Origin: Acidimicrobiia bacterium
GTDB taxonomy: Bacteria; Actinomycetota; Acidimicrobiia; Acidimicrobiales; Aldehydirespiratoraceae
NCBI GenBank assembly: GCA_022821685.1
Contig: JAJEDD010000046.1
Span: 1-57,383 of the forward strand
Direction: 5' to 3'
Length of the DNA: 57,383 nucleotides
Under the pieces are notes generated by a model, which worked only from the letters and a program-made list of their open reading frames with translations, did no database searches and was not told where the DNA came from. This document shows, one piece after another, positions 1 through 9,826 of this stretch (position 1 is its first letter; each line of letters starts with the position of its first letter). The position numbers and the translations under genes were made by a program.

Positions 1-213
1 AGCGGGCCTGCCGAACGCTGGCAGGTCCACCAACTCGACCTGCCGCCCACCGTTGGACCACAACAGTCCGCCACAGCGCTCACAGCCCGGCCTCGGCGCC
101 CGCCGCCGGATGTGCACCCGCAGCGGCGCGCCATCCTCGTCGTCGACGCCGAGCACCTCCACATCTCCCAATCCCACCAACAGCTCACACACGCGCGTAG
201 GGTCGCACTCCAC
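1..213 (-). CDS. ISL3-family transposase, N-terminal part (partial)
   Basis: About 70 residues are visible before the gene leaves the window. They show the usual ISL3 opening: a short hydrophobic segment (CELLVGLGDVEVLGVDD), a basic stretch, half of a zinc-binding pair (CERCGG) and the family signature LVDLPAFGRP. The family transposes by a DDE mechanism, but the catalytic domain is outside the window. The GTG at 213 is the first start after an in-frame stop; a second GTG at 192 is equally possible and closer to the usual ISL3 N-terminus. Whether the full copy is active cannot be told. Confidence 0.85.
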   Translation of the reverse strand, partial: MECDPTRVCELLVGLGDVEVLGVDDEDGAPLRVHIRRRAPRPGCERCGGLLWSNGGRQVELVDLPAFGRPA

Positions 214-321
214 GGGATCCTCCAGGTCTTCGGCTGCCTTGGCGGCGCCGATTCTGGAGGTTCCCCCGCGTTCAACCGCGGATGGCTGCTGCCCCTACTC
301 CACCCTCAAACGCGAAGAGCC
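1..321 (-). mobile_element. ISL3-family insertion sequence, 5' end only
   Basis: The element runs off the left edge of the window. Its outer end at 321 reads, on the minus strand, GGCTCTTCGCGTTTGAGGG, which is the typical terminal inverted repeat of ISL3-family elements. The transposase N-terminus lies just inside it on the same strand. The second inverted repeat and the target duplication lie outside the window, so completeness cannot be judged. Confidence 0.85.
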
Positions 322-323
322 CC

Positions 324-377
324 GATATCGCGGCCTTGGCTGCCAACGCCACCGATGTGCATGTGGAGCGCATCTAA
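324..377 (+). pseudogene. Possible 3' remnant of a gene cut by the IS
   Basis: Immediately outside the IS end an open frame of 17 codons (DIAALAANATDVHVERI) ends in TAA. It has no start of its own and could be the tail of a gene interrupted by the insertion. At this G+C content a stop-free stretch this short is unremarkable, so the call rests mainly on position. Confidence 0.2.
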
Positions 378-482
378 CCAAGCACCCCCACCGCCTCGCA
401 GAAGGGACAACGTCCTGGGTCGGCGGAGGTACGTCGAGTGGTGGGCTCGTGTTGTTTGTGGTGGCGGTTGCGGTGGGCGATC

Positions 483-2252
483 ATGCTTGACGTGGAACAC
501 GACTCATCCGCCGGGTCGCGGCACGTCCGCTTCGAGCCCGACGACCGGCCGCCGCTCGCGCTGACCGCGGGCATGGGCCTGCAGTTTGCGATCCTGACCA
601 TCGCGGGCATCGTCTTGACCCCGGCGATCATCATCCGGGCCGCGGACGGGAGCGACTCGTACCTGATGTGGGCGGTGTTCGCGGCTGCCGCGGTCAGCGG
701 CATCAGCACGATCATGCAGGCGGTGCGGTTCGGGCGCATCGGCACCGGGTACGTGCTGCTGATGGGGACTTCGGGCGCGTTCATCGCAGTGTGCGTGACC
801 GCGCTGGTGCAGGGAGGCCCCAGCCTGCTGGCCACACTGGTGGTGGCGTCTTCGCTGTTCCAGTTCCTTCTAGCCGCCAGGCTGTCGCTGTTCCGGCGAC
901 TGCTGACCCCCACCGTGGCCGGCACGGTGCTGATGTTGATCGCAGTGACCGTGATGCCGCTCGTGTTCGACATGGTGGCGGCCTCGCCCGAAGGCAGCTC
1001 CGAATGGAGCGGGCCCACCAGCACGCTCGCCACCTTGATCGTGATTGTCGCCATCGCGCTGAAGTCCTCCGGCAGCCTGCGCATGTGGGCCCCGGTCATC
1101 GGCGTCGTGGCCGGCTCGATCACCGCTGCCCTCTTCGGGCTGTACGACATTGATCGGGTGGCCGAAGCACCCTGGATCGGCCTGCCCGACGCGGGTTGGC
1201 CCGGCCTCGACCTCTCGTTCGGCTCGACGTTCTGGAGCCTGCTGCCCGCCTTCATCCTGGTCACCCTCATCGGCGCCATCGAGACCCTCGGCGACTCGGT
1301 GGCCATCCAGCGGGTGTCTTGGCGGAAGCCCCGGGCGGTGGACTACCGCGTCGTGCAGGGGGCGGTGGCCGCCGACGGCGCCGGCAACCTGCTGTCGGGG
1401 CTGGCCGGCACCGTTCCCAACACGACCTACTCCAACAGCGTGTCCATCACCGAGTTGACCGGCGTCGCCTCCCGCCGCGTCGGCGTCGCCATAGGCGCCT
1501 CGTTCATCGTGATGGCACTGGTGCCCAAGTTCCTGGCCCTGGTGCTGGCCGTGCCCGACGCGGTGGTTGCCGCCTACGTGACGGTGCTGATGGCCATGCT
1601 CTTCGTGGTCGGCATGAGGATCGTCGTCGAGGAAGCCTCCGACTACCGCAAGGGCCTGATTGCGGGAGTCTCGTTCTGGATCGGCGTCGGCTTCCAGAAC
1701 GGCGTGATCTTCCCCGAGTATCTGGAGGGGTTCGCGGGCGGACTCCTGGAGAACGGCATGACCGCGGGCGGCCTCGCGGCGATCGCGCTGACGGTGTTCA
1801 TGGAGGCGACCCAGGCCCGTCGCCAGCGGCTGAGGGCCGATCTGGCCATCACGGAGCTGCCTCAAATCCGGGAGTTCCTGAACGGGGTCGCGACGAGCCA
1901 CGGCTGGGGAATGCCGATGTCGCTGCGGCTGAACGCAGTCGCCGAGGAGACGCTGCTGACGCTGCTCGACTCCGAGGATCCCGACCGAGGCGACGTCGGG
2001 CGTTCGCTGCGCATCACGGCCAGCAAGCAGGACGGGCGGGCCGTGCTCGAGTTCGTGGCCGCGGCCCGAGGCGAGAACATCGAGGACCGCCTGGCCCTGC
2101 TCGACGAGCCGGCCGCGGCCCGACCCGTCGAGCGCGACGTCTCGCTGCGGCTCCTCCGACACTTCGCCACTTCAGTGGTCCACCAGCAGTATCACGAACT
2201 CGAGATCGTCACCGTCCACGTCAACCCGCCGCAACGGCCAGACGCGGATTAG
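483..2252 (+). CDS. NCS2-family (uracil/xanthine type) permease with C-terminal GHKL-like domain
   Basis: A 589-residue integral membrane protein. Residues ~20-450 form the hydrophobic core of the nucleobase:cation symporter-2 family, with about 12-14 membrane segments and the family patch around the ETLGDS motif followed by a GxxP-T-YSNSV stretch. Such proteins import uracil, xanthine or urate with protons or sodium. Residues ~457-589 are soluble and resemble an RsbW-type HATPase (LNAVAEETLL as N-box; LEFVAAA and VSLRLLRHF as G-box relics), but the ATP-binding glycines are poor. The usual family length is about 430-460, so the tail is a real addition. I chose ATG 483 because the membrane domain begins soon after; ATG 438 adds 15 unlikely residues. 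Purine-catabolic genes lie about 45 kb away. Substrate is not determined. Confidence 0.85.
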   Translation: MLDVEHDSSAGSRHVRFEPDDRPPLALTAGMGLQFAILTIAGIVLTPAIIIRAADGSDSYLMWAVFAAAAVSGISTIMQAVRFGRIGTGYVLLMGTSGAFIAVCVTALVQGGPSLLATLVVASSLFQFLLAARLSLFRRLLTPTVAGTVLMLIAVTVMPLVFDMVAASPEGSSEWSGPTSTLATLIVIVAIALKSSGSLRMWAPVIGVVAGSITAALFGLYDIDRVAEAPWIGLPDAGWPGLDLSFGSTFWSLLPAFILVTLIGAIETLGDSVAIQRVSWRKPRAVDYRVVQGAVAADGAGNLLSGLAGTVPNTTYSNSVSITELTGVASRRVGVAIGASFIVMALVPKFLALVLAVPDAVVAAYVTVLMAMLFVVGMRIVVEEASDYRKGLIAGVSFWIGVGFQNGVIFPEYLEGFAGGLLENGMTAGGLAAIALTVFMEATQARRQRLRADLAITELPQIREFLNGVATSHGWGMPMSLRLNAVAEETLLTLLDSEDPDRGDVGRSLRITASKQDGRAVLEFVAAARGENIEDRLALLDEPAAARPVERDVSLRLLRHFATSVVHQQYHELEIVTVHVNPPQRPDAD

Positions 2253-2253
2253 G

Positions 2254-2290
2254 GGGCGCGCAAATTGGTGAGAGCCCGTCGCGTCGCTTC
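2254..2290. repeat. Fragment of the dispersed repeat (GCGCCCT end)
   Basis: The stretch GCGCAAATTGGTGAGAGCC followed by a CGTCGC block matches the right end of the copy at 39461-39611. It fills the space between the converging permease and luciferase-like genes and overlaps the stop of the latter. Confidence 0.7.
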
Positions 2291-3266
2291 AGCTCCGCGG
2301 GCCGGTGATCTCGGCGGCTTGGGCTAGGTCTTGGGCTGCGGTTGCGAGGTTGTTGACCGATACCTGGAACTCGTCGATGCTGTTGGCCTCCACCAGTGCG
2401 GCCAACTCGGCGCGGCACTCGGCCGCCGTTCCGCATATCACGAAGGCGTCGACCCAGTCGTCGCGCACGAATCGGGCCGCGGCCGCGGGGCCGCCCTCGG
2501 ACAGCGCCCCGCGGATGGACGCCTCCGCTCGGGCGTCTAGGCCGATGCGCGCCTTCACCTCCTCGGGGGAATCGACCAGCCGGAAAGTCAGCGCGGCCCG
2601 GGCGCCCTCCCGGTCCTGCTCGGTGATGGCCAGGATGGTCATGTAGCACAGTCTGGGGCACCGGCGGCCGTGCTCGTCGGCGGCGCTGCGGATGGCGGCA
2701 ACATGGTCGCCGATCAGCTCCTTGTGGACGAACGACATGATGAAGCCGTCGGCCAGCTCTCCCGCCAGCGCCATGACCCTCGGGCCCCGTCCGGCCAGCC
2801 ACACCGGGATGTCGGGCCGGCCGTAGCCGAGGCGGGCGCCTCGGAACCCGCCGGCCACCCCGTCGTGATCGACGACCCGGCCCGACCACAGCGCCCGGCT
2901 GGTGGTGGCCAGCTCGCGCATGGCCGCGATCGGCGCCCGGCGCTCGATGGCCAGCGAGGTGAGGGTGAGAGCCCCGCCCGCGCCGATGCCCAGCGCGGCC
3001 CGACCGCCCGAGGCCTCGTCCAGGGTGGCCACCGCCGCCGCGGTCATGCCCGGATGGCGGGTGTAGGCGTTAGTGATGCCGGTGCCCAGCTCCATCGAGT
3101 GAGTGGCCGCCGCCACCGCGCCCAGCGTCACCCAGCACTCTCGGGCGGCCAGCCCCTCGTCGGGGATCCAGACCCGGCGGCACCCGAGCCCCTCGGCCGC
3201 CACCGCCGCCTCAACCACTTGCCCGACCGGCCCCTCGGGCATCACCATGCAAGCCAACTCCACCAC
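2289..3266 (-). CDS. LLM-class (luciferase-like, probably F420-dependent) oxidoreductase
   Basis: 325 residues with the luciferase-like monooxygenase TIM-barrel fold. Recognisable landmarks are VWIPDEGLAARE near the N-terminus, TGITNAYTRHPG, the LDEASGGRAALGIGAGG loop and IPVWLAGRGPRVMALAGELADG. These match the methylene-H4MPT-reductase-like F420-dependent branch; actinobacteria carry many such enzymes, which move hydride between F420H2 or FMN and varied substrates. The GTG at 3266 is preferred because a TAGTGT -10 box lies 7 nt upstream, which fits a leaderless mRNA; further upstream the frame runs into the dispersed repeat. A close paralogue with the same landmarks lies at 42594-43607. No substrate can be assigned. 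Confidence 0.85.
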   Translation of the reverse strand: MVELACMVMPEGPVGQVVEAAVAAEGLGCRRVWIPDEGLAARECWVTLGAVAAATHSMELGTGITNAYTRHPGMTAAAVATLDEASGGRAALGIGAGGALTLTSLAIERRAPIAAMRELATTSRALWSGRVVDHDGVAGGFRGARLGYGRPDIPVWLAGRGPRVMALAGELADGFIMSFVHKELIGDHVAAIRSAADEHGRRCPRLCYMTILAITEQDREGARAALTFRLVDSPEEVKARIGLDARAEASIRGALSEGGPAAAARFVRDDWVDAFVICGTAAECRAELAALVEANSIDEFQVSVNNLATAAQDLAQAAEITGPRS

Positions 3267-3273
3267 GACACCG

Positions 3274-3279
3274 ACACTA
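3274..3279 (-). promoter_or_regulatory. -10 box TAGTGT, leaderless start
   Basis: TANNNT hexamer 7 nt before GTG 3266. The left end of a dispersed repeat (AGAGGCCGAGCG) begins at its upstream edge. Confidence 0.5.
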
Positions 3280-3325
3280 GAGGCCGAGCGAGTAGGCGAA
3301 TGAGTTCGGCCCATGCGGTCGAGAC
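3279..3325 (+). repeat. Fragment of the dispersed repeat (AGAGGCC end)
   Basis: Left part of the repeat: AGAGGCCGAGCGAGTAGG followed by a diverged CGGCCCATGCGG block. It occupies the divergent region between the luciferase-like gene and the SDR. Confidence 0.7.
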
Positions 3326-3387
3326 CGCGTCCGCGTTGCTGCTATCTGATTGGAACGGTGCGGCCGGTGGTCTGTCATGCTTGGCGG

Positions 3388-4152
3388 GTGGATCTGGTAG
3401 GACGGGTTGCGCTGGTGACTGGCGGCGCCCATCGGGTTGGGCGGGCCATCGCGCTCGCGCTGGCTGCCGCCGGCGCCAACGTGGCCGTCGCCTACCACCG
3501 GTCCATGGCCGCAGCGGCCGACACGGTCGAGGAGCTGAAGCGCTGCGGCGTCGACGCCGACGCGTTCCCTGCCGACCTGGCCGCCCCCGCCGAGGCCGCG
3601 GAGTTGGCAGAAGCCGTCTCCGGCCGGCTCGGGCCGATTGATGCCCTGGTCAACAGCGCGTCATGGTTCGCACGAGACGAGTTTCCCTGCGACGACGCCG
3701 TCGTCTGGTACCAGACCTTCGACGTGGTGGTCCACGGGCCGTTCCATCTCTGCAACGCGGTCGCGCCGTCGATGCTCGACCGGGGTGGCGGAGCGATCGT
3801 GAACATCGTCGACCTTTCGGCGTGGCAGCCCTGGCCCGGCCGGGGCGCCCACAGCGTGGCCAAGGCAGCCCTGCTCGCCCTCACCCGCCAGCTGGCCGTG
3901 GAGTTGGCCCCGACGGTGCGCTGCAACGCGGTGGCGCTCGGCCCGACCATCGAGCCGGCCAAGTTCGGGCCCGAACAGGTTGAGAGACTGCGCCGCCGCA
4001 CGCTGTTGGGCCGCTGGAGCGGTGGCGCCGAGGCCGGGCGGGCGGTGCGCTACCTCCTAGAGGCCGAGGCGGCGACCGGGGCCTGCCTGACCGTCGACGG
4101 CGGCGAGCAGTACGGCCACGTCCGAGACCGCTTCACCGACACCGCCAGCTGA
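3388..4152 (+). CDS. Short-chain dehydrogenase/reductase with His in place of the catalytic Tyr
   Basis: 254 residues, the usual length for a classical SDR with a Rossmann fold. The cofactor loop TGGAHRVGRAIA sits near residue 11, a NSAS sequence stands where NNAG is expected, and the C-terminus ends with the family-like TGACLTVDGGEQ. The catalytic YxxxK motif reads H155-SVA-K159, with Ser144 upstream, so the proton-donating Tyr is His. The insert and overall look resemble pteridine-reductase-like (FolM-type) SDRs. The GTG at 3388 is chosen because the Rossmann strand follows directly; a weak -10 (CATGCT) lies 6 nt upstream. The gene stands alone, convergent with the lipoprotein-HAD gene. The enzyme may be altered or inactive as a reductase. 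Confidence 0.85.
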   Translation: MDLVGRVALVTGGAHRVGRAIALALAAAGANVAVAYHRSMAAAADTVEELKRCGVDADAFPADLAAPAEAAELAEAVSGRLGPIDALVNSASWFARDEFPCDDAVVWYQTFDVVVHGPFHLCNAVAPSMLDRGGGAIVNIVDLSAWQPWPGRGAHSVAKAALLALTRQLAVELAPTVRCNAVALGPTIEPAKFGPEQVERLRRRTLLGRWSGGAEAGRAVRYLLEAEAATGACLTVDGGEQYGHVRDRFTDTAS

Positions 4153-4164
4153 TCCCCGGGCGGG

Positions 4165-5733
4165 TCAGGGGGTGGGGGAGCGGCCTTTGAGGATGTCGTC
4201 GAAGCCTCGGATCAGGGTGTGCTCGGTCTCTTGCACGTCCTCGGGGCTGGCCGCGAAGTAGCCGGTGGCCATTCCCATGTCGGAGGCGGAGTCCAGGTAC
4301 TCGGGCACGCTCGACAGGTAGAGGCAGTCGTAGAGGTCCACCGACATCACCCGGCGGGTGGCCTCGAACAGCGGCCGCTCGGGCAGCACGGCGCCCACCT
4401 CGCCGCTGACCAGCCACGACGACACCGAGTCCTCCAACTGGGCCATGCGCCGCAGGCGCTGCCCCCACTCGCGGGGCTGGTTGCCGATGGCGGCCACCGG
4501 CAGGCCCCGGCTGGCCACCCGGTCGAGGAACGGGTGCAGGCCCGGCACCAGCTTGAACGACGACAGGTAGCGGGTCTCCACCTGCCGGCCGATGGGCCCG
4601 AGACCGAGATCGCTCCAGAACTCCTCGGCGGTGAGGCGGCCCAGCACCAGCATGCGGTGCCGGTCGCGGATCAGCTCCGGGTCGAGGTCGGGGTTCTCGC
4701 TCAGGATCACCGGCAACAGCAGGCCGCCCCGGGGGTCGGTGGGCCGCACGATCACCCCGTGCACATCCACCACCAGCAGCCGCAGCAGCCGCTTGCGGGG
4801 GCGGCTGGCCTCGGCCTCGCGAGCCGCAGCCCGCTGCTGGCGGCGGCGAGTGGCCCGGCGGCCCCGCCCCTTGGGGGTGCGCACCAGCGCCACCACCCGG
4901 GCCACGATCACCCCCAGCAGCACTGCACCGAAGGCGAGGCCGGCCACTCGGGCGATGTTGAGCCACAGCGGGGCCACAGTGTCTTCGACCAGGGTGGAGG
5001 CGCCGACCCTCACTGGCTGGTCGCCGTAGGAGAACCGCCACGACGCGGTGGAGCCGTCGACCGCGGGCGACGCAGTGGCCTCGTCAGCGGGGTCGTCCGT
5101 CTGGGCGGGATCGTCTGTCTCGTCGGCGGGATCGTCTGCTGTGTCGAGGCCCGACGAGAAGGCGCTGAAGGCCCCGTCGGAGTCGAGCAGCGTCAGCAGG
5201 AACTCGAAACCCAGCGAATCGGTGGGGGCGCCGGCCTCCGCGATCAGATCCGCCAGCGGGCGCCCGAAGGGCTGACCCTCGAAGATCTGGGCCAGGGCGC
5301 CGTCGCTGAAGGCGTCCAGGGGCGGGGCCGGGTCGATGCGGGCGCTGAAGCGGTAGGAGGTCTCGGCGAAGGAGCGGGTCTGCTCCAGCACCACATCGGT
5401 GAAGATCACCTCGGGGCCGGCCAGCTCCTCGAGGACCTGGGGCAGCTGCCCGGCCGACTCGAACCGCTTGACCGCCCGGATCTGCACACCGCCGTCGGCG
5501 CGGAACAGCGGACCCTCCACCGCCCAGCCCGCGGCCCGGGCGTCGTCGAGGCGCAGCCCCCCGGCCAGTTCCGGCACCCGGCCCACCGCCACCGCGTCGG
5601 CGTTGAACACCACCGTCACCGTGCCTGAGCCGGCCTCCTCGACGTCCACATGCACCGCCGTGTCCACCCGGCACGCCGCCACCAGCACCGCCAGCCCCAC
5701 AGCCAGCACCACCGCCCGCAGAACGGCCGCCAA
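4165..5733 (-). CDS. Lipoprotein with LppM-like outer domain, one TM and a cytoplasmic HAD-like domain
   Basis: 522 residues in an unusual order. A lipoprotein signal peptide with lipobox LVAAC opens the protein. A beta-rich extracellular region of about 230 residues follows, starting CRVDTAVHVDVEEAGSG, which resembles LppM-type lipoproteins. Then come an acidic DDPADETDDPAQ linker and a membrane helix at ~258-286. A strongly basic stop-transfer segment leads into a HAD-superfamily domain from ~315. The HAD nucleophile motif reads D323-V-H325-G, so the second Asp is His, and motif III has PERPLF where KPD is usual. A dead or altered phosphatase is likely. The TTG at 5733 is the first usable start in front of the signal peptide; further upstream the frame is dispersed-repeat sequence. 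It converges with the SDR at 3388. Confidence 0.7.
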   Translation of the reverse strand: MAAVLRAVVLAVGLAVLVAACRVDTAVHVDVEEAGSGTVTVVFNADAVAVGRVPELAGGLRLDDARAAGWAVEGPLFRADGGVQIRAVKRFESAGQLPQVLEELAGPEVIFTDVVLEQTRSFAETSYRFSARIDPAPPLDAFSDGALAQIFEGQPFGRPLADLIAEAGAPTDSLGFEFLLTLLDSDGAFSAFSSGLDTADDPADETDDPAQTDDPADEATASPAVDGSTASWRFSYGDQPVRVGASTLVEDTVAPLWLNIARVAGLAFGAVLLGVIVARVVALVRTPKGRGRRATRRRQQRAAAREAEASRPRKRLLRLLVVDVHGVIVRPTDPRGGLLLPVILSENPDLDPELIRDRHRMLVLGRLTAEEFWSDLGLGPIGRQVETRYLSSFKLVPGLHPFLDRVASRGLPVAAIGNQPREWGQRLRRMAQLEDSVSSWLVSGEVGAVLPERPLFEATRRVMSVDLYDCLYLSSVPEYLDSASDMGMATGYFAASPEDVQETEHTLIRGFDDILKGRSPTP

Positions 5734-5758
5734 TGAACGAGAGCGGCGCGCGCCAGCA

Positions 5759-5909
5759 AGAGGTCGAGCGAATAGGTGAGCGATTGCGGCCCATACGGGC
5801 GAGGCCGTGGGCTGTGTTGTCGGGGTTTGGACGGTCCGTGAGCACAGCGCACAAGAGCGGGAATGACCCCGCTGAGACGGGACCGGCTCTCGCCCATTTG
5901 CGCGCCCTC
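5759..5909 (+). repeat. Dispersed repeat, full copy A
   Basis: Runs from AGAGGTCGAGCGAATAGG through CGGCCCATACGGGCGAGG and GTGAGCACAGCGCACAAG to GCGCGCCCTC. It shares the internal block GGGCTGTGTTGTCGGGGTTT with copy C at 39461-39611. It lies between clpC and the lipoprotein gene, directly upstream of the latter, and keeps an open frame into it. Confidence 0.85.
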
Positions 5910-5984
5910 GAAGGCGATACAGCCCGGCGCGTCTGCGCTCTGGCAGCCGCCTGGCCCGGCGCTGAGCAGCCATGGCCGTCAGCC

Positions 5985-6002
5985 GCCCCCGCAGGAGGGG
6001 GC
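5985..6002 (-). terminator. Hairpin after clpC
   Basis: Perfect 6-bp stem GCCCCC/GGGGGC with a 6-nt loop, 3 nt beyond the clpC stop. There is no clear U-tract, which is common in high-G+C actinobacteria. Confidence 0.55.
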
Positions 6003-6004
6003 GC

Positions 6005-8530
<2,526 letters not shown>

Positions 8531-8573
8531 CGCATACACCTCCCGGCCAGGCGGGCTGCCTTCGCTCGGCCAG

Positions 8574-8579
8574 AGTGTA
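8574..8579 (-). promoter_or_regulatory. -10 box TACACT of clpC
   Basis: TTACACT stands about 43 nt before the clpC ATG, giving a short leader that carries the GGGAGG ribosome site. No convincing -35 was seen. Confidence 0.4.
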
Positions 8580-8725
8580 ACCCCGCCCCGCGACATGAGT
8601 CGCGCCCCGGCATGCGGCACTTGGCTGCCGGCAAACGCCGAGTGCGGCCCGGTCGACGGGGCCGGCGCCACATCGCGGCCGAGCATGTGGCGACCGTCGG
8701 CAAACACTCCCGGCGGGGCGCCCAT

Positions 8726-8731
8726 TACCCT
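8726..8731 (+). promoter_or_regulatory. -10 box TACCCT, leaderless start
   Basis: TANNNT exactly 6 nt before GTG 8738 with no ribosome site between, so the mRNA probably begins at the start codon. Confidence 0.5.
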
Positions 8732-8737
8732 CGCGGC

Positions 8738-9733
8738 GTGGACCACGCCTCCCCCTTCGCGCTGCTGCCGTGCCTCGCTGACGACCTCCGGCGGGTGGAG
8801 GAGGAGCTGCTGCGGCAGGCTTCTACCCCAGACCAATTCGTCACCGAACTGGTCCGCCACCTGGTCACCGCGGGCGGCAAACTGGTCCGACCCGGCTTCT
8901 GCCTGTCCTCCGCCCTGGTTTGCGAAGCGGCCCCTACCAGGTCGTCGGACGATGCGGTGCGGGGCGGGGCCTCGGTCGAGTTGATCCACGTCGGCTCGCT
9001 CTACCACGACGACGTGATGGACGACGCCACCACCCGCCGCTCGGTGGCCAGCGTCAACGCCCAGTGGGGCAATCTGCGGGCCATCCTGGCCGGCGACTAC
9101 CTGCTGGGCCGGGCCTCGGCCATCGCGGCCTCGCTGGGCGCCGAGGTGGCGGTGCTGCTGGCCGAGGCGATCACCGGGGTGTGCGAGGGCCAGATCATCG
9201 AGCTCGAGGCCACCTACGACGTCGATCGCAGCGAGCAGCGCTACGAGCGGGCCGTGTCGGGCAAGACCGCGTCGCTGCTGTCGATCTCGTGCCGGATCGG
9301 AGCCGCGGTCGGCGGAGTGCCCACCGATGCGGCCAGCGCGCTGGGAGAGTTCGGCCTGGCCTACGGCATGGCCTTCCAGATCGTCGACGACATCCTGGAT
9401 CTGGTGGCCACCGAGTCGCAGCTGGGCAAACCGGCCGGCAACGACCTGGCCGAGGGCACCTACACGCTGCCGGTCATCCGGGCGCTGGCCGATCCGGTGG
9501 CCGGCGACGAGCTCCGGTCCATTCTCGGCCGGCCTATCGACGACGCAGCCCGCGACCGTGCCGCCGAACTGGTGCGGTCGACCAACGCGGTGGACGAGGC
9601 CCGCGACACGGCCCGCCAGTGGGCGGCCAGAGCCCAGTCGGCGCTGTCGCGGCTGCCCGACACGCCTGCCGCCGCGGTGCTGCGCCTAGCTGCCGACCGC
9701 CTGGTCGACAACCCCACCCTCACTGTCGGCTAG
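8738..9733 (+). CDS. Polyprenyl (geranylgeranyl/octaprenyl type) diphosphate synthase
   Basis: 331 residues, an all-alpha trans-isoprenyl diphosphate synthase that condenses isopentenyl diphosphate with an allylic diphosphate. The first Asp-rich motif is [11 protein letters not shown] and the second is [23 protein letters not shown] matches the family lysine/arginine site that binds IPP. The residues before the first motif ([13 protein letters not shown]) are small to medium, which fits a medium or long chain product, perhaps the menaquinone side chain; chain length is inference. GTG 8738 is fixed by the -10 box 6 nt upstream. The gene stands alone, divergent from clpC and convergent with lysS. 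Confidence 0.93.
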   Translation: MDHASPFALLPCLADDLRRVEEELLRQASTPDQFVTELVRHLVTAGGKLVRPGFCLSSALVCEAAPTRSSDDAVRGGASVELIHVGSLYHDDVMDDATTRRSVASVNAQWGNLRAILAGDYLLGRASAIAASLGAEVAVLLAEAITGVCEGQIIELEATYDVDRSEQRYERAVSGKTASLLSISCRIGAAVGGVPTDAASALGEFGLAYGMAFQIVDDILDLVATESQLGKPAGNDLAEGTYTLPVIRALADPVAGDELRSILGRPIDDAARDRAAELVRSTNAVDEARDTARQWAARAQSALSRLPDTPAAAVLRLAADRLVDNPTLTVG

Positions 9734-9772
9734 CGCTTCCGAGCCGCCGCATCGCATCGGCCCACCCGAAGC

Positions 9773-9786
9773 GAACCCGGGGGTTC
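9773..9786. terminator. Small hairpin between converging genes
   Basis: GAACCC/GGGTTC palindrome in the 93-bp gap between the polyprenyl synthase and lysS; it could serve both strands. Confidence 0.35.
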
Positions 9787-9826
9787 TCGCCCTACGCCGA
9801 CCGGGGCTCCTCGCGCCCGGCGCGCC

